Below, one piece after another: positions 62,725 through 64,000 of a stretch of DNA of 64,000 nucleotides (its first letter is position 1; each line of letters begins with the position of its first letter). The DNA lies in contig CAYLQY010000014.1 in assembly GCA_964386325.1 (NCBI GenBank), positions 19,970 to 83,969 of the forward strand. Reading direction: 5' to 3'. Source of the stretch: Anaerorhabdus sp964386325. Lineage in GTDB: Bacteria > Bacillota_I > Bacilli_A > Erysipelotrichales > Erysipelotrichaceae. A program made the translations under genes and the position numbers. The notes under the pieces were generated by a model. The model was not told where the DNA came from and did not search any database. It saw only the letters and a program-made list of their open reading frames with translations.

Positions 62725-63918
62725 ATGAGACTAGAAAAAGAATTCACGCAAGTTAATGACTATGTTGTTGAAACAAGAAGAAAATTACATCAATTAGCTG
62801 AAATCAGTGATGAAGAAATTAAGACATTTGCATTTATAAAAAATGAAATTGAAAGTATGGGATTTAATTACGAGATAGTTTCTACAACATCATTAGTCGC
62901 AAGACTAGAAACAGGAAAGCCTGGTAAAGTAGTTGCGATGCGAGCGGATATTGATGCTTTAGCGGTTAAGGAAAACAAAATGAATCTTAAAACTGAAAGG
63001 ACATGTGTTTCAAATAATCCAGATATGTGTCATGCCTGTGGTCATGATGCTCATGCCGCAATGTTACTTGCGAGTATGAAAGTTTTGATGACAATTAAAA
63101 ATGAACTTGTGGGCACCTATTATTTTTGTTTTGAACAAGGTGAAGAGTCAGGAAGAAAAAAAGGATCAGTACCAATCATCAATTATTTGAGTGATAAAAA
63201 CGTAGATACAGTATGGGCAATTCATGTTTATAATAAATTGGAATCAGGAAAGATATGCGTTGATGATGGACCGCGAATGGCAGGTATTGCCGGGGCAATT
63301 GTAAAAATAGTTGGCAAAGGTGGTCATGGCTCAAGACCAGATTTATCAAAGAATCCAGTCTTTGTTGCGGCTAATATTGTAGTAAATCTTGCGGGTGTTT
63401 TTGAAAATAAAATTGATGCGAATGAGACTGTAACACTAGGTATTACAACCATTGAAGGAGGAGGAACGATGAATGTCTTCAGTGATGAAGCGAAGATATT
63501 AGGTACCTTCCGCTTCTTTAATGAAGCAGAGGGAAATAGGGCAGTAGAACTGTTTAAGTCAGTGTGTGAACATACAGCGGCGATGTATGGATGTACAGTT
63601 GAATTTGATGAGCGAACAAGAGTATTAGGAAGACCAATCAAAACGGATTTGGAGTGTAGTCAATTTGCAAAACAAGTATTACCTGATTTTATTGATCAAT
63701 CATGTATTGCATCATGTGTTCCTTGGCTAGCTTCAGAATCATTTTCAACATATGCTAGAACGTATCCCTCTATCTTTGCGTTCTTAGGAATAAAAAACGA
63801 TGAAAAAGGATGTGGCGCAGAACATCACAGTGAATTCTTTGATATTGATGAAGATGCATTAATTGTAGGAGTTAAAGCAACCGTTGGATACGCAATAAGT
63901 TATGCATCAAAAAAATAA
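62725..63918 (+). CDS. Second M20-family amidohydrolase
   Basis: 397 residues, very similar throughout to the 60151 protein, with CGHDAHAAM, FEQGEESG and HHSEFFDIDE. GAGGAGGGG ribosome binding site. Own transcription unit: terminators lie before and after; TATAAT at 62657-62662 may be its -10. A recent duplication with a possibly different acyl or amino acid preference. Confidence 0.9.
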   Translation: MRLEKEFTQVNDYVVETRRKLHQLAEISDEEIKTFAFIKNEIESMGFNYEIVSTTSLVARLETGKPGKVVAMRADIDALAVKENKMNLKTERTCVSNNPDMCHACGHDAHAAMLLASMKVLMTIKNELVGTYYFCFEQGEESGRKKGSVPIINYLSDKNVDTVWAIHVYNKLESGKICVDDGPRMAGIAGAIVKIVGKGGHGSRPDLSKNPVFVAANIVVNLAGVFENKIDANETVTLGITTIEGGGTMNVFSDEAKILGTFRFFNEAEGNRAVELFKSVCEHTAAMYGCTVEFDERTRVLGRPIKTDLECSQFAKQVLPDFIDQSCIASCVPWLASESFSTYARTYPSIFAFLGIKNDEKGCGAEHHSEFFDIDEDALIVGVKATVGYAISYASKK

Positions 63919-63950
63919 GCCGAGCAAATATGCTCGACTTATTTAATATA
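63919..63950 (+). terminator. Terminator of the second amidohydrolase gene
   Basis: AGCCGAGCA pairs with TGCTCGACT around an AATA loop (63918-63939), followed by TATTTAATAT. Beyond it only a short hairpin CACATGC/GCATGTG (63965-63981) is seen. Confidence 0.8.
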
Positions 63951-64000
63951 TTTCTTTGGAAAACCACATGCTATGCATGTGAGAGGTAAAAACTTATAGG

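Overview
The window is AT-rich DNA from a low-GC Gram-positive bacterium (Bacillota). Gene order (rapZ-yvcK-whiA; cysS-mrnC-rlmB-sigma factor-rpmG-secE-nusG; rplK-rplA), strong AGGAGG ribosome binding sites, T-box and ZTP RNA leaders, pyruvate formate-lyase fermentation and many PT-rich surface proteins and lipoproteins point to an anaerobic or facultative commensal. An Erysipelotrichia-type genome is my best guess from overall protein style; it is not proven by the sequence. No rRNA, tRNA, transposase, integrase or CRISPR array was seen.

Region 1 (1-1200) holds the tail of a membrane protein, a YitT-family membrane protein and a gene-free stretch. Region 2 (1208-22400) is the accessory part. 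A small membrane-anchored protein is translationally coupled to a 2863-residue secreted Rhs/YD-repeat protein (signal peptide, Thr/Pro linker, LysM, dozens of YD repeats) with an AHH-type HNH/endonuclease VII-like nuclease tip, followed with a 4-base overlap by a large probable immunity protein. The next 10 kb is an arsenal, partly a graveyard, of displaced toxin tips and immunity genes. Several begin with a copied segment of the rhs core or linker; I found three different segments copied five times in all. Some cassettes look intact (14000 region, 20391-21392). Others carry frameshifts, internal stops or truncations. One has its toxin tip and membrane immunity protein joined in one reading frame. 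Many tips are glycine-rich and hydrophobic and are followed by multi-TM proteins, suggesting pore-forming toxins.

Region 3 (22500-31833) carries a hidden 53-residue minus-strand membrane peptide, a GC-richer inverted-repeat structure, a secreted protein, a membrane protein/BI-1/three-lipoprotein cluster and a 1078-residue repeat surface protein. Region 4 (31860-38900) is pflBA behind a ZTP riboswitch, a frameshifted membrane gene, a ferritin-like protein, a DUF308-type membrane protein with a possible papain-like domain, a histidine phosphatase behind a MerR-type promoter, and a YugP-type metallopeptidase.

Region 5 (38988-57400) is mostly core: rapZ-yvcK-whiA, a DUF2156 protein and a GNAT acetyltransferase, a PatB-like lyase with a nitrilase-family hydrolase, gap, an HTH-TM-RCC1-MucBP hybrid protein, T-box-cysS-mrnC-rlmB-sigma factor, rpmG-secE-nusG, a lipoprotein MsrAB and rplK-rplA behind an L1-site mimic. 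Region 6 (57464-63918) is a catabolic island: flavin-reductase-like protein, YheO-type regulator, PatB-like C-S lyase, two M20 amidohydrolases and a permease, which together suggest uptake and breakdown of N-acylated (possibly S-conjugated) amino acids.
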